From contig DASPKS010000175.1 in assembly GCA_035628035.1 (NCBI GenBank), positions 1 to 33,898 of the forward strand: DNA of 33,898 bases. The letters run 5' to 3'. Shown piece after piece: positions 16,327 through 24,250 of the stretch. Within the stretch, counting starts at the first letter, position 1; every line of letters begins with the position of its first letter. Both the position numbers and the translations under genes were made by a program. Source of the stretch: DASPKS01 sp035628035. Its GTDB lineage: Bacteria; Bacteroidota; Rhodothermia; Rhodothermales; Rubricoccaceae. The notes below the pieces were generated by a model that was not told the DNA's origin, ran no database searches, and worked only from the letters and a program-made list of their open reading frames with translations.

Positions 16327-19300
16327 TCGGCGCGTGAGCCCCTCGCCGAGCGCAGCCAGGAGCGCGCTCCGCGTGAACGGCTTCGAGATGTACTGGCTGA
16401 ACCCGGCCTCGAGGAACCGCTCGCGGTCGCCCGGGAGCGCGTACGCCGTGAGGGCGATGGCGAAGACGTCGGCGCAGCCGGGGAGCGCGCGGGCCACGCG
16501 GAGGATGTCGGCGCCGGTCTGCTTCCCGCCCAGATTGATGTCGAGCACGAGGGCGGAGAACGGAAGCCGCGAAAGCGCGTCGAGCGCGCTCCGCGCATCG
16601 CCAACGGCCGTGACGCGGTAGTCGGCGCCGAGGATGCGGGTGAGCAGGAGCCGCGTGTCGTCGTTGTCTTCGACCACGAGGATGCTCGGGCGGTCGTCGC
16701 TCACGTCGGGGATCGCCGCCGTGTCGGCGGGCTGCGTGAGCACATCGGGCGTGTACATGACGGGGTCAGTTGCGTCCTCACCGGCAAGGCCGTCGCCGGC
16801 AGGCACGGGGGGCGGCGAGCCCTCAACAGGCTCGTCGTACGGAACGAAGAGGGAAAGGGAGGGGTCGGGGTCGGGGTGAGCTAGCGCCTCCACTTCGAGC
16901 GCGGGGGGCGGGAGCGCGGGAGAGGTGGAGGGCCCCTCGCTCGAGGGGACGGCGAGCCCTTCCAAGCTCCGCGTCGTGGGGACCTCGTACGGGTCGAGGT
17001 ACGCCGCCACCTCCGCCCACGCCGGGTCCGCCTCGTAGAGGGCGCTCCCGGCGGACGACCAAGCGGCCGCCTCCTCGACAGCGGCGGCGGGGTCGAGGGG
17101 GATCTCCGCCCACTCACCGGACACGGGGAAGATGTCCTCCAGCCGGAGGCCTGTCTCTGGTTCGGCTCCCGGGAGGGTAACCGCCTCGGGGACCGCAGCC
17201 GGGTAGGGATCCGGCAAACGCGGGACGGGGCGGTCTTCCGATGCGAGGGGGAGGGGACTCTCCATCGCTGCCGCTTCGGACAGCGCAGCGCTGGCGGCCG
17301 GGCTTCGAACGAGGTCGTCGGAGGCTTCCTGGAACGCGGCGGACTCCCCCTGAAGGTCGCGGGAGCCCCCTTCGAGCCCATACGATGCGGGAAGGAAATC
17401 GAACGCCTCGGTGACGGTGTAGCGCGATGCGTCGTCGGCCCGGCTGGGCCCGATCATCGGCGGGGGCGGCGGGAGCGCGCTCATCCCGTCGCCGCCGGCC
17501 GACGCGTGGGCCGCCGGGATGTAGCGCGGGAAGGAAACGGTGAACGTGGTGCCCCCCGGCCGCTGGCTCTCGACGGCTACATTGCCGCCGAGGAGGTCCA
17601 CGAGCCGCCGCGTGATGGAGAGGCCGAGCCCGGTCCCCTCGTGCGAGCGGTGGTGGCCGGTCGTCTCCTGCCGGAACTCATCGAAGAGGTGCGGGAGGAA
17701 CTCCGGCGCGATGCCGACGCCGGTGTCGGCCACGCGGAGGCGCACGACGTCGGCGTCAGCGTCGAGGCGTACGGTGACGTGGCCCTCCTCGGTGAACTTG
17801 ATGGCGTTCCCGACGAGGTTCATCACGATGCGGTGGAAGCAGGTCTTGTCGAGGAGGGCAAGGGCGGGCTCTTGCGGCGGCACGAGCACGAGGCGGAGCC
17901 CCTTCTGCTCGGCCAGCGGCATCAGGAGCTGGACGGCCTGCATCGCGTCGGCACCGACGTCGAGCACCTCGAGCGCGGGCTCGACGCCGCTGGCCTCGAG
18001 CCGGGCCAGCTCCAGCACCGAGTTGAGGGTGTCGAGGAGGCGCTGCCCGCTCCGCTCGATGAACCGCACGAACTCGCGCTGCTCTTCCGACACCTCGGCG
18101 GCGAGCACGTCGGCGAACCCGAGGATGCTCGTGAGGGGGGTGCGGATCTCGTGGCTCATGTTCGCGAGGAACGCGCTCTTCAGCCGCGCCACCTCCTCGG
18201 CCGCCTCGCGCGCGGCGACGAGCTCGCGCTCGAAGGCCTTCCGCTCGGTGATGTCCTGCCCGGAGTTGAGGATGAGCGTCTCGCCCTGGGCCTCGTCGCG
18301 CTCGACGTGGGCGCGGTGGCGGACCCACCGGTGCACCCCGTCGCGGGCCACGATCTGGAGCTCGATGTCGACGTCCTCCCCCTCGCCGAGGCGGCGCATC
18401 ATGTCCACGGCCGCCGCGCGGGAGTCGGTGTGGACGAGGCCGAGGAAGCCGGCGAGGCTGCCGAGCACCTCGGGGGCATAGCCGGAGATGCGGGTGAAGG
18501 CGTCGGTGGCCCAAGCGATCTCGTTGCGGCCGCCGGGATGGATGCGGATGGCGAAGGCGTAGTCGGAGGCGAGGTCGGAGATCACGCGGTAGCGCGCCTC
18601 GCTCTCGCGGAGGGCCGCCTCGGCGCGGTGCCGCGCCAGCGCGCCGGCAACGTGCCAGGCGAGCGTCCTGGCGAGCGTCACCTCCTCGTTGTCGAACGCG
18701 CGGGGAGCATCGTAGGCGACGAGGAGGATGCCGTGAGGCCGGCCGTGGTGGACCAGCGGGAGTACGGCGAGGGCACCCACCTTCCGCTCGAGAAGGAGGG
18801 CGCGCGCCTCCGGGGCGAGCACCTCTGGCGGCGCCGCCTCTACGTCGGGGATAGGTACGGGGTCGGCCGAGCGGAGGAAGGGGTCGAACATCCCCATCTG
18901 CTCGGCGCGGGCAACGGCCTCCCTGGAGACCACTTCGCTCGCAGCCACGCACGTCAGCCCTGCTTCGCCGTCCACGAAGAGCAGGGCGCGCCCTGCTTCG
19001 AGCGAGGCCTCCGCCGCCGCGACGGCGGCGCGGTAGACGCAGCGCTCGCTGGCGGCCTCGTCCACCGCCGCGGCGAAGCGAACAATGGCAGCGAGCTGCC
19101 GCACGCGCTGCTGCTCACGCTCACGGGCTTCGCCCTCGGCCGTGATGTCCTCCATCGTCCCCTCGTAGTAGCGGACGCGGCCGTCGGCGTCGCGCACGGC
19201 GCGGGCGTTCTCGCGGGAGTAGACGGTCCGCCCGTGCCGGTTCACCCACTTGACTTCTAGGTTGCGGACCTCCCCGTAGCGCTGCACCTGCTCGACGAAA

Positions 19301-19884
19301 TGCTCGCGGGGGTAGCCGAGGTCGCTCCGCAGGTCGAACCGTTGGAGCTCCTCGACGCTCGCGCAGCCGAGGGCGCGCGCGAGCGCGGGGTTCCCATAGA
19401 GGATGCGCCCGTCGGGCGTGCTCTGGTACAGCCCGATGGGGAGGTGCTCAGCCATCGCGTGTACGGCGCTGACCTCCGGCGATGCCGCGGGAGCGATAGG
19501 GGCTCCTACCGGGGGATCGGGGAGCACCGGCGCCACGGGCACCGGGGGGCGGAGCGCGCGGGCGAGCGCGGCGCCCAGGCGCTCCAGTGCGGCGGCCGAC
19601 ACGGTCTCGGCGGCGCCTTCGACGGTCTCCTCCCCCACGACGACGACGGGAACCTCGGAGAACGCGGCCCGCGCGGCACGGACGGTCTCGACGAGGCCCG
19701 CGTCGGGCACGTCGTCATTCCAGACCACGACGACCTCGGGCGGCAGAACGAGCGCCTGCACGTCCGCCACGCTTCGGGCGTGAGCGGCAGCGGGCGCGTA
19801 CCCCGCGCAGCGCAGGGCGTGTACGAGCCGCTCCGCGGCCGGCTCGGTAGGGGCGATGAGGAGGGGACGGAGGGGGGTGATCAT
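16318..19884 (-). CDS. Hybrid sensor histidine kinase with REC-like, PAS, GAF, PAS, HisKA, HATPase and receiver domains
   Basis: A 1188-residue hybrid kinase that appears soluble, with no transmembrane segment. Domains in order: a receiver-like N-terminus (about 5-115), PAS (about 140-250), GAF (about 262-420), PAS (about 430-550), and HisKA with phospho-acceptor His578 in LANMSHEIRTPLTSILGF. The HATPase_c domain follows (N box NLVGNAIKF, DTGVGIAPEF and the GTGLGLSITRRLV lid), then a long Pro/Ala/Glu linker without recognisable fold (about 787-1064). The C-terminal receiver has phospho-acceptor Asp1115 in LVLDINLGG and conserved Lys1168. ATG 19884 is preferred to GTG 19926. The N-terminal receiver-like domain has VVVVWNDDVPDAG where the phospho-Asp is expected, so it may be degenerate. 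No response regulator gene is adjacent; the signal is unknown. Confidence 0.93.
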   Translation of the reverse strand: MITPLRPLLIAPTEPAAERLVHALRCAGYAPAAAHARSVADVQALVLPPEVVVVWNDDVPDAGLVETVRAARAAFSEVPVVVVGEETVEGAAETVSAAALERLGAALARALRPPVPVAPVLPDPPVGAPIAPAASPEVSAVHAMAEHLPIGLYQSTPDGRILYGNPALARALGCASVEELQRFDLRSDLGYPREHFVEQVQRYGEVRNLEVKWVNRHGRTVYSRENARAVRDADGRVRYYEGTMEDITAEGEAREREQQRVRQLAAIVRFAAAVDEAASERCVYRAAVAAAEASLEAGRALLFVDGEAGLTCVAASEVVSREAVARAEQMGMFDPFLRSADPVPIPDVEAAPPEVLAPEARALLLERKVGALAVLPLVHHGRPHGILLVAYDAPRAFDNEEVTLARTLAWHVAGALARHRAEAALRESEARYRVISDLASDYAFAIRIHPGGRNEIAWATDAFTRISGYAPEVLGSLAGFLGLVHTDSRAAAVDMMRRLGEGEDVDIELQIVARDGVHRWVRHRAHVERDEAQGETLILNSGQDITERKAFERELVAAREAAEEVARLKSAFLANMSHEIRTPLTSILGFADVLAAEVSEEQREFVRFIERSGQRLLDTLNSVLELARLEASGVEPALEVLDVGADAMQAVQLLMPLAEQKGLRLVLVPPQEPALALLDKTCFHRIVMNLVGNAIKFTEEGHVTVRLDADADVVRLRVADTGVGIAPEFLPHLFDEFRQETTGHHRSHEGTGLGLSITRRLVDLLGGNVAVESQRPGGTTFTVSFPRYIPAAHASAGGDGMSALPPPPPMIGPSRADDASRYTVTEAFDFLPASYGLEGGSRDLQGESAAFQEASDDLVRSPAASAALSEAAAMESPLPLASEDRPVPRLPDPYPAAVPEAVTLPGAEPETGLRLEDIFPVSGEWAEIPLDPAAAVEEAAAWSSAGSALYEADPAWAEVAAYLDPYEVPTTRSLEGLAVPSSEGPSTSPALPPPALEVEALAHPDPDPSLSLFVPYDEPVEGSPPPVPAGDGLAGEDATDPVMYTPDVLTQPADTAAIPDVSDDRPSILVVEDNDDTRLLLTRILGADYRVTAVGDARSALDALSRLPFSALVLDINLGGKQTGADILRVARALPGCADVFAIALTAYALPGDRERFLEAGFSQYISKPFTRSALLAALGEGLTRRAA

Positions 19885-19992
19885 CCGGCGGACGCGCAGG
19901 CGGGAAGGGGCCGCGCGGGGTTTCACAAAGCCGGTGCCACCGCCCGAACCGCCCGGATGCCCCCTTTCGCCGGGTTTTCCGGCCCGCCGGCT

Positions 19993-20005
19993 TTACGTTT
20001 CGTAA
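19993..20005. promoter_or_regulatory. Dyad-symmetric candidate operator
   Basis: TTACG-TTT-CGTAA is a perfect 5-bp inverted repeat with a 3-nt spacer. It is the most AT-rich spot in a 190-bp gap between the divergent hybrid-kinase and DprA-like genes, and is typical of a small repressor or activator dimer site. It lies 47 nt upstream of the putative TACTTTCG promoter box. Inferred. Confidence 0.35.
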
Positions 20006-20051
20006 CGATCTCGAACGGGGCCTCTCGCACGGGGAGCCCCTCGGCCACCGG

Positions 20052-20059
20052 TACTTTCG
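20052..20059 (+). promoter_or_regulatory. Candidate -7 box upstream of the DprA-like gene
   Basis: TACTTTCG matches the TAnnTTyG pattern seen before other genes here and lies 24 nt before ATG 20076. It would drive the two-gene DprA-like/metalloenzyme transcript with a short leader. Inferred. Confidence 0.45.
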
Positions 20060-20075
20060 GGCTTTCCGCTCCCCG

Positions 20076-20933
20076 ATGGACCCTGCCTTCGCCCTCGCCC
20101 TCCTCGCGCTCGACGGCGTCGGCCGCGTGACGGCGCACCGCGTCCTCGAGCGCTTCCCCACGTGGGAGGCGCTCCGCGCCTGCCCCCGCGAGCAGGTCCT
20201 CGTCCGCGTGAAGGGCGCCCCCCACGCCGAGCGGTTGGTGGGGCGCCTCTTCGACGAGGCGGCGATGGGCGAAGCGCTCGGGCATGCGCGCGCCGAGATC
20301 GACGCGCTGCACGGCAAGCAGATCGCCGTCCTCACACCGGGCCACCCCTACTGGCCGGCCGGGCTGAACGACCTCTCGCGTGGGGACCGCCCCGTCGTTC
20401 TCTACGCGTTCGGGACGACGGCGGCGCTGGCGCGTCCAGGCGTGGCCTTCTTCGGGCAGGCGCCGCTGCCCGGCCCCGCCTTCGAGGCGGCGCAGGAGGG
20501 GGCGCGGGCGTGCCTCGCGGCGGGCATCCCCGTCGTGGTCGGGGCGCGACCGGGCTTCGACGTGGTCCTCCACAAGCTGGGGGCCGAGGCGGGCGCACCC
20601 TGCGTGATGGTGGCGGCCTCGGGGCTCGCCCGCGTGGACGGCCCCGCGCGCCCGAGCATCAGCGCGGCCGTCCGCGCCGGCGGCGTACTGCTCTCGCCGT
20701 TCCCGCTCCCGCACGGCCCCTTCCCCCACGACGACCACGAGCGCGCGCTCGTGCAGGCGGCCCTCGCCGCGAAGATCCTCTTCACCGTGCCGCGCGAGGG
20801 ATCGGCCGTGGCACGTGCCCTCGCGTGGGCAGCAGAAGCGGGGCGGCGGTGCTTCGTCTTCCCCGATGGTGACGCGCCGCTCCCTCCCGGCGCGCAGCGC
20901 CTCGACGATCCGGCCCAGCTCGTCGCGCCCTGA
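20076..20933 (+). CDS. Divergent DprA/Smf-like Rossmann-fold protein
   Basis: The 285-residue protein has the layout of DprA, the RecA loader of natural transformation. An N-terminal helical/HhH-like region LLALDGVGRVTAHRVLERFPTWEAL is followed by ILTP-type linker HPYWPAGLNDL, then VVLYAFGTTAAL and a Rossmann-like core. The usual DprA signatures are weak. Where GxRxxSxYG is expected it has FFGQAPLPGPAFEAA; the GID..AH region reads GFDVVLHKLGAEAG; and the RNR..AG motif is replaced by HERALVQAALAAKILFTVPREGSAVARAL. It could be a diverged DprA or a DprA-derived nucleotide-binding protein with another role. The stop shares one base with the next ATG (TGATG). Confidence 0.72.
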   Translation: MDPAFALALLALDGVGRVTAHRVLERFPTWEALRACPREQVLVRVKGAPHAERLVGRLFDEAAMGEALGHARAEIDALHGKQIAVLTPGHPYWPAGLNDLSRGDRPVVLYAFGTTAALARPGVAFFGQAPLPGPAFEAAQEGARACLAAGIPVVVGARPGFDVVLHKLGAEAGAPCVMVAASGLARVDGPARPSISAAVRAGGVLLSPFPLPHGPFPHDDHERALVQAALAAKILFTVPREGSAVARALAWAAEAGRRCFVFPDGDAPLPPGAQRLDDPAQLVAP

Positions 20934-21850
20934 TGCTCGCCCACACGCTCTTCGTCTTCCTCGATGGCGTCGGGCTGGGCGCAGACGATCCTGCGATCAA
21001 CCCGTTCGCGGTGCTTGACCTCCCCGCCTTCGCGCGCTTCGCCGGCGGCGCACGTTGGACGGTGACGGCGCCTCCGATCCGGCAGCGCGGTCACGTCTTC
21101 CTCCCCATCGACGCCACGCTCGGCGTGGAGGGGCTGCCGCAGAGCGGGACGGGGCAGGTGGCCCTCTTCGCCGGCGTGAACGCAGCGGCGCTCGCCGGCC
21201 GTCACTTCGGGCCCTACCCCCCCTCCTCCACGCGGGCGGCGCTCGCCGGGCAGAGTGTGTTCGCGCGCCTCCGCGCAGGAGGCGTTCCCGTCGAGCGGCT
21301 CGCCTTCGCCAACGCGTTCCCCGACCGCTTCTTCCAGTACATCGAGCGCAGCGGGCGGTGGACAACGACGACGCTGGCCGCCCACGCCGCGGGGGTCCGC
21401 CTCCGCGATGAGGCCGACCTCCGGCGCGGGGACGCGCTCGCCGCCGACCTCACCGGCGCGGGCTGGCCCACGCGCGGAGGCACGACGGTGATCACAGAGG
21501 AGGAAGCGGGACGCCGCCTCGCGCGCCTCACCCAAGGGCACACCTTCACCCTCTTCGAGCACTGGCTGACGGACAAGGCCGGCCACGCGCAAGACTTCGA
21601 CCGCGCCGCCTCCGTCCTCGCCTCGCTCGACCGCTTCTTCGCGTCGCTGCTCGGCGCGCTCGACATCGCCACCGACCTCCTCGTGCTCTCCAGCGACCAC
21701 GGCAACCTGGAAGACCTCTCCACGAAAGGGCACACCCGGAAGCCCGTCCCGCTCGTCGCCCTCGGGGTCGGGGCCGAAGCGCTCGCCGACGTGCGCGACC
21801 TCACGGGCGTGACGCCCGCGCTTGTCGAGGCCATCCTGGCCGGGCGATAA
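20933..21850 (+). CDS. Alkaline-phosphatase-superfamily metalloenzyme (phosphoglycerate-mutase-like)
   Basis: The 305-residue protein has the metal-binding skeleton of the alkaline phosphatase/iPGM superfamily: Asp11 in VFLDGVGLG, a Ser/Thr nucleophile region LPQSGTGQVALFAG (Ser71/Thr73), and near the C-terminus LSSDHGNLED (Asp255, His256) and GHTRKPVPLV (His267). The family includes phosphoglycerate mutases, phosphopentomutases and sulfatases. This protein lacks the large insertion domain of iPGM, so I call it a metalloenzyme without substrate. It is translationally coupled to the DprA-like gene. A strong hairpin follows at 21854-21887. Confidence 0.85.
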   Translation: MLAHTLFVFLDGVGLGADDPAINPFAVLDLPAFARFAGGARWTVTAPPIRQRGHVFLPIDATLGVEGLPQSGTGQVALFAGVNAAALAGRHFGPYPPSSTRAALAGQSVFARLRAGGVPVERLAFANAFPDRFFQYIERSGRWTTTTLAAHAAGVRLRDEADLRRGDALAADLTGAGWPTRGGTTVITEEEAGRRLARLTQGHTFTLFEHWLTDKAGHAQDFDRAASVLASLDRFFASLLGALDIATDLLVLSSDHGNLEDLSTKGHTRKPVPLVALGVGAEALADVRDLTGVTPALVEAILAGR

Positions 21851-21887
21851 AAAGCGTAGGGGCGGCCCCGGAGAGCCGCCCCTACGC
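21849..21887 (-). terminator. Intrinsic terminator of the S46 peptidase gene, possibly bidirectional
   Basis: A perfect 13-bp inverted repeat (21854-21866 with 21875-21887) surrounds an 8-nt loop. On the minus strand it is followed by TTTTTAT, so it is a good intrinsic terminator for the S46 gene ending at 21909. On the plus strand there is no T-run, though the hairpin could still affect the metalloenzyme transcript. The stem contains the GTAGGGGCGG sequence also found at 32931. Confidence 0.8.
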
Positions 21888-21908
21888 GAAGCACACCCGG
21901 AGGGGAGA

Positions 21909-24023
21909 TCACATCCCGCCGGTGCGAAGCTCTTCGACGATGCGGTCCATGTCGTAGACCTCGTCGAGCGACTCCATCATGGCGCGGACGTCGACGGAGA
22001 CCGTGCGGTTCTTCTCATCGAGGTAGATGTAGTCGCCGGGGAGGCTCTCGATGTTGCCGTCGAACACGATGCCGACCACCTCGAGCTCGCGGTTGAGCAG
22101 CGGCGAGCCGGAGTTGCCGCCGATGATGTCGTTCGTCGAGACGAGGTTCATCGGGGTGTTGAGGTCGAGGTCGTCCATCGCGTCGAGCCAGCGCTGCGGG
22201 AGCCGCCAGTCGCAGTCCTCCATGTCCCCGCCGGCGGCCTGGACGCCCCACACGCAGTGGCTGTAGTAGCGGTCGTAGAGGCCGGCCATGGTGGTGTACG
22301 GCGGGGCGACGGTGCCGTTGTAGGGGTACCCGCGCACGGCGCCGTCGGAGATGCGGAGGGTGAACGTGGCGTCGGGCGGGATGCCGGTGCCGAGGAGCTC
22401 GAAGCGAGCCCGGGCGAGCCGCGACGAGAGCTCGCTCAGCTCGGGGCCGATCCGCTGGTTCATCTGCTGGACGCGCTGGAGGCCGGGCAGGATGGCCTGG
22501 ACGTACTGCACGGCCGGGTCGTCGGTGAGGTCGCCGGAGAAGGCGCCCTCGGCCTGCTCGCGCGTGGTGAGCGCCGTCCCCGCGATGATCTCCTCGGCGG
22601 CCTCCTCGGGCGAGCGGCCCTGGAGCACGGCCCGCGTGATCTCGTGGTCCTCGCCGAGCGCCAGCTGGAGGTCGGCCAGGCGGGCCGCGAGGAGGCCGCG
22701 CTGGATGTCGAGCGGCTGGTCCTCCAGCTCGAGCGCCTGCTCGCGGGCCCCCTCCGCGCCCATCTGCGCGATGAGGAGCGCACGGCTCTCGGCCGTCGAG
22801 ACGAGCGGGGAGCCGGGGCCCATCCCGGCGAAGGCGCGGACGTACATCTCGTTCTCGCGGGCCGAGGCGCGGTTGGCCCCGATCTGCGTGAACACGTCGC
22901 CGTACTCCTCGCGCGCGTTGGGGTTGGCCTCTATGGCCGCGAGGAACTCCCGCTCGGCAGCGCGGCGGCGCGCCATGATGTAGGGGTCGCGGAGGCCGCG
23001 CACCCGGCCCTCGTACACCTTCCGGCTGTTGGCGAGGCTGAAGTAGGTGTCCTCGTACTCGGCCACGCGCGGGTCCTCGGGGTGGTTCTCCACGTACTCC
23101 TGGTAGACGCGCTCGCGCGTCTGGAGGAGGCGGAGCGTCGTCGGGTCGGCGATGTCGCGGCGGTACTCCAGCTGCGAGACCGTCATCAGGCGCGTCGTCG
23201 AGCCGGGGTTGCCGATGACGAAGACGGGCTCACCGGGCCGCGTGCCGGCCGGCTCGAACCGGAAGAAGTTCTCGACCTGGAGCGGGCGGCCGTTCTCGTC
23301 GACGGCGCGGAAGAGCGCGAAGTCGAGGCAGTACCGGGGGTAGGTGAAGTTGTCGGGGTCGCCGCCGAAGAAGCCCAGCTGGGTCTCGGGCGCGAACACG
23401 AGGCGGATGTTGTCGTAGCGCTTGTAGGTGTAGGCCTTGTACTGGCCGCCGGCGTAGAGCGTGACCACCTGGACGCGGTAGCCCTCGCCGCGCTCGGCGC
23501 CCATCCGCTCCTGCATGGCCTGGATGGCCGTCTGGCGGGCCTGCGCGCGCGCGGCGGCATCGGCGCCCTCGCCAGCGGCGCTGATCTCGTCGGTCACGTC
23601 CTCGATGGCGACGAGCTGCTCGACGAAGAGCCCCTCGATGGGCTTCTCGTCGTCCATCGAGCGGGCGTAGAAGCCGTCGGCATTGTAGTCGCGGCCGTCT
23701 TCGATGGAGGCCTGCGTGACGCTCTCGCGGGCGCAGTGGTGGTTGGTGAGGATGAGGCCGTCCTGCGAGACGAACGAGGCCGAGCAGTACGTGGCGAAGC
23801 GGAGGGCGCCGAGCTGGGCGCGCTCGAACCAGTCGGGCTCAGGCGTGAAGTTGTACGCCTCGCGGAAGTAGTCGAGGGGCGGGTTGTCGAGGGTGAACAT
23901 ACGGCCGGTGTCGAACCGGCCGGCGCGGACGGTGTCCGGGTCGAAGTCGGGCTGGGCCTGCGCGGCGCCCGCGAAGGCGAGCGCGGCGACGAGCAGCCCG
24001 AGGAAGTAGCGTGTGCGGAGCAT
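21909..24023 (-). CDS. S46 family dipeptidyl-peptidase (DPP7/DPP11 type)
   Basis: A secreted serine exopeptidase that releases dipeptides from oligopeptides for uptake, characteristic of Bacteroidota. A signal peptide (about 1-23, ending AQAQ) is followed by the chymotrypsin-like half, with SFVSQDGLILTNHHC bearing the catalytic His (His95/96). A long helical insertion follows (about 270-560), then the second half with IGGNSGSPLLN, nucleophile Ser638. In the following GIVFDGNIES the residue after FD is Gly656; S46 enzymes with Gly at the equivalent position are DPP7-like (hydrophobic P1) and those with Arg are DPP11-like, so DPP7-type specificity is inferred. The 704-residue length is normal. 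It is a single-gene unit with its own terminator. Confidence 0.94.
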   Translation of the reverse strand: MLRTRYFLGLLVAALAFAGAAQAQPDFDPDTVRAGRFDTGRMFTLDNPPLDYFREAYNFTPEPDWFERAQLGALRFATYCSASFVSQDGLILTNHHCARESVTQASIEDGRDYNADGFYARSMDDEKPIEGLFVEQLVAIEDVTDEISAAGEGADAAARAQARQTAIQAMQERMGAERGEGYRVQVVTLYAGGQYKAYTYKRYDNIRLVFAPETQLGFFGGDPDNFTYPRYCLDFALFRAVDENGRPLQVENFFRFEPAGTRPGEPVFVIGNPGSTTRLMTVSQLEYRRDIADPTTLRLLQTRERVYQEYVENHPEDPRVAEYEDTYFSLANSRKVYEGRVRGLRDPYIMARRRAAEREFLAAIEANPNAREEYGDVFTQIGANRASARENEMYVRAFAGMGPGSPLVSTAESRALLIAQMGAEGAREQALELEDQPLDIQRGLLAARLADLQLALGEDHEITRAVLQGRSPEEAAEEIIAGTALTTREQAEGAFSGDLTDDPAVQYVQAILPGLQRVQQMNQRIGPELSELSSRLARARFELLGTGIPPDATFTLRISDGAVRGYPYNGTVAPPYTTMAGLYDRYYSHCVWGVQAAGGDMEDCDWRLPQRWLDAMDDLDLNTPMNLVSTNDIIGGNSGSPLLNRELEVVGIVFDGNIESLPGDYIYLDEKNRTVSVDVRAMMESLDEVYDMDRIVEELRTGGM

Positions 24024-24077
24024 CGTGAAGTGTCCGGTTGGGAAAGGGGGCGGACCGGGGGCGCGGAGGCCCGGCGG

Positions 24078-24085
24078 TATATTTG
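24078..24085 (+). promoter_or_regulatory. Consensus Bacteroidota -7 box of tRNA-Leu
   Basis: TATATTTG matches the TAnnTTTG -7 element exactly and ends 9 nt before the 5' base of mature tRNA-Leu, the expected spacing for a tRNA promoter. I see no clear TTTG-type -33 element at the expected distance. This site anchors the other, weaker boxes reported in the window. Confidence 0.65.
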
Positions 24086-24094
24086 GGGGCCCAC

Positions 24095-24177
24095 GCGAAA
24101 GTGGCGGAATGGCAGACGCGCCAGACTTAGGATCTGGTGGGGTAACACCCGTGGGGGTTCGAGTCCCCCCTTTCGCA
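24095..24177 (+). tRNA. tRNA-Leu (anticodon TAG)
   Basis: The gene folds into a class II tRNA. The acceptor arms GCGAAAG and CTTTCGC pair perfectly, with A as discriminator base. The anticodon arm CCAGA/TCTGG encloses the loop CTTAGGA with anticodon TAG, decoding CUA and, with wobble, other CUN leucine codons. A long variable arm and the T-arm loop TTCGAGT are present. The 3' CCA is not encoded (the next bases are CCC). It stands alone between the S46 peptidase (minus) and the HEAT-cyclophilin gene (plus). Confidence 0.97.
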
Positions 24178-24250
24178 CCCGGTCCGGCTGCGGGGTAAGA
24201 TACCCGAAGCCGTCTTTTCGTTTCCGCCCCGCCCCTCTCCCCTGCCCCTC

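Noticed and set aside
24038..24060. -33 element (TTG) for the tRNA-Leu promoter
   Set aside because: A TTGGG occurs at 24038 but is about 36 nt from the -7 box, too far for the Bacteroidota spacing. No TTTG lies at about 19-21 nt.
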